This document shows positions 62,965-64,000 of a stretch of 64,000 nt of DNA, piece by piece. Positions within the stretch are counted from its first letter, which is position 1; every line of letters begins with the position of its first letter. Made by a program: the position numbers and the translations under genes. The stretch is from Tepidiformaceae bacterium (GTDB lineage: Bacteria; Chloroflexota; Dehalococcoidia; Tepidiformales; Tepidiformaceae). The DNA is taken from positions 2,085,289 to 2,149,288 of the forward strand of contig OY282446.1 of NCBI GenBank assembly GCA_958295975.1, given 5' to 3'. Under the pieces are notes generated by a model that made no database searches, was not told the origin of the DNA, and saw nothing but the letters and a program-made list of their open reading frames with translations.

Positions 62965-63773
62965 GCGGGAGCCTCCACGGCGGCGCCGAACAGCCGCAGG
63001 GCGTTGGCGGCGGTGGCATGGGCGACCGTTTCCGCGCATTCGCCGCGCGCCTCCGCCACGACCGCGACGGCGTCGCGCACGTGCGCCGGTTCGTTGCGCT
63101 CGCCCCGGCGGTCGCGCGGCGGCAGCGCGGGGCTGTCGGTTTCCACGAGCAGGGCGTCGAGCGGCAGGCCCGCGGCCACGCGGCGCGCTTCGTCGTTGGC
63201 GCGATAGCCCGCCGAGCAGGCGAGCGAGACGAGGAATCCCAGCCCGACGTAGCGGAGGGCCTGCTCCAGCGTGCCCCCGAAGGCGTGCAGCACGCCGTGG
63301 GGGCGGCCCCGCGAGGCCAGCGGCGAGCGCGTGGCGAAGCGGGCCAGATGCGGCTCCAGCTCGGCCTCGGCGTCGCGCGAATGGACGCTCACGGGCAGCC
63401 CCAGCCGCGCGGCCAGCTCCAGCTGCGCGTCGAGGGCGCGGCGCTGGGCCGCGCGCGGAGCGCGTTCGCGGTGGAAGTCGAGGCCGATCTCGCCGATGGC
63501 GGCCACGTTCCCCGCACGGGCCAGCACGCCGATGGCGGCCAGCGCCCCGTCCGTGGCGCGCGCCGCCTCGTGCGGGTGGAAGCCCGCCGTGGCGAACAGG
63601 CGCGGGCGGTCCGTGCGCGCGGCGAGCGCGACCGCGGCCTCGCTGGAGGCGAGGTCCTCGCCGCAGACGGCGATGGCCTCCACGCCCGCCGCCGCGGCGC
63701 GCGCGAGCACGGCCCCGCGGTCGCCGTCGAAGCGCGCGTCCTGCAGGTGGCTGTGGGAATCGACGAGGAGCAT
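62961..63773 (-). CDS. tatD: TatD-family metal-dependent deoxyribonuclease
   Basis: 270 aa. Starts LLVDSHSHLQDARFDGDRGA with the HxH metal motif. GEIGLDFHRERAPRAAQRRA, LPVSVHSRDAEAEL, and LLVETDSPALPPRDRRGERN contain the other conserved metal and active-site residues. TGATG overlap with metG, and the next gene overlaps at its end, so metG-tatD-synthase form one coupled operon. Members are 3'-5' exonucleases and quality-control hydrolases. Confidence 0.93.
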   Translation of the reverse strand: MLLVDSHSHLQDARFDGDRGAVLARAAAAGVEAIAVCGEDLASSEAAVALAARTDRPRLFATAGFHPHEAARATDGALAAIGVLARAGNVAAIGEIGLDFHRERAPRAAQRRALDAQLELAARLGLPVSVHSRDAEAELEPHLARFATRSPLASRGRPHGVLHAFGGTLEQALRYVGLGFLVSLACSAGYRANDEARRVAAGLPLDALLVETDSPALPPRDRRGERNEPAHVRDAVAVVAEARGECAETVAHATAANALRLFGAAVEAPA

Positions 63774-64000
63774 CAGGCGCTGGCCGCTTCGGGAAGGTCG
63801 ATCTTGCGGTAGAGGGCGCCGCCCTCGCCGAGGGCGCGTCCGGCGGGCGCCTCGAGCGGCCGCCAGCCCGCCGACTCGGGGTCGCCCGCGTGGCCGAGGG
63901 TGGCGTGCAGCCGCGCGGTGGAGAAGGGCAGCACGGGATGGAGCAGGGCGCACAGGCCGGAGATGGCCTGCAGGGCCGTGTGGAGCGTCTCGGCGGCGTG
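63773..64000 (-). CDS. metG: methionyl-tRNA synthetase, C-terminal part (5' end outside window)
   Basis: The 75 visible codons (LHTALQAISGLCALLHPVLP, FSTARLHATLG, GEGGALYRKIDLPEAASA) are the end of the anticodon-binding domain of MetRS; the final PLF.(K)ID-like LYRKID is characteristic. The metG-tatD order is common in bacteria and supports the call. Only the end is inside the window. Confidence 0.85.
   Translation of the reverse strand, partial: HAAETLHTALQAISGLCALLHPVLPFSTARLHATLGHAGDPESAGWRPLEAPAGRALGEGGALYRKIDLPEAASA

Overview
The window is GC-rich bacterial DNA with very tight gene packing: many GTGA, ATGA and TGATG start/stop overlaps and almost no intergenic space. The content points to a member of the Chloroflexota, plausibly a SAR202/Dehalococcoidia-like lineage. 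This is an inference from many family III CoA-transferases, SDRs, a luciferase-like monooxygenase, Ku/LigD, secreted plant-type LRR and Ig-like proteins, and a free-standing four-helix-bundle (IVS-type) gene. No rRNA or tRNA gene was seen, so the placement is not proven.

Layout. 1-2289: tig (3' end), clpP, clpX. 2363-4923: secreted Ig-like protein behind a 17-C tract. 4920-12790: mostly minus-strand catabolic block (two CoA-transferases, a MaoC-type hydratase pair, Rieske protein, flavin reductase, muconolactone-isomerase-like and SnoaL-like proteins, CinA). 12900-16161: double-length CoA-transferase and an enoyl-CoA hydratase. 16164-17086: a four-helix-bundle gene between a 441-bp heptamer array and a shorter inverted array. 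17068-19234: SnoaL-like protein, lipoprotein and a lysine-2,3-aminomutase-family radical SAM enzyme. 19383-23315: end-joining operon (ku, ligD, a 128-aa gene). 23312-30859: acs, fabZ, a PHP phosphoesterase, rny, recX, recA. 30998-34767: short LRR protein, a Fic gene between mirror-image TGCTAA repeats, a CoA-transferase. 34778-41379: regulator, acyl-CoA dehydrogenase, two MFS transporters, SDR, lipoprotein. 41473-47150: a plus-strand run with a molybdenum hydroxylase large subunit, MoaD-like protein, SnoaL, SDR, acetoacetate-decarboxylase-like protein and luciferase-like monooxygenase. 47215-50762: large LRR protein coupled to a metzincin protease. 50797-56953: CoA-transferase, methyltransferase, two GT-C membrane glycosyltransferases, the second AT-rich. 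57026-57573: c-di-AMP riboswitch, a 60-aa ORF and a terminator. 57674-60938: dnaX, ebfC, recR, recO. 60992-64000: FmdB-like protein, coiled-coil membrane protein, isoprenyl diphosphate synthase, tatD, metG (3' end).

The core genes concern proteostasis (tig/clpPX), DNA repair (recA/recX, recR/recO, dnaX, ku/ligD) and CoA-thioester catabolism. Interspersed are accessory surface genes, several AT-richer than their surroundings and associated with tandem repeats, which look like the variable part of this genome.

The strongest candidates for something undescribed are: (1) the heptamer-array/four-helix-bundle cassette at 16164-17086; (2) the poly-C tract that would switch an SD-equipped GTG in or out of frame with a secreted Ig-like protein; (3) the exact mirror TGCTAA triads around the Fic gene; (4) an AT-rich block that crosses the LRR/protease gene boundary; (5) a c-di-AMP riboswitch in front of a 60-aa protein; and (6) convergent gene ends whose two stop codons sit inside palindromes.
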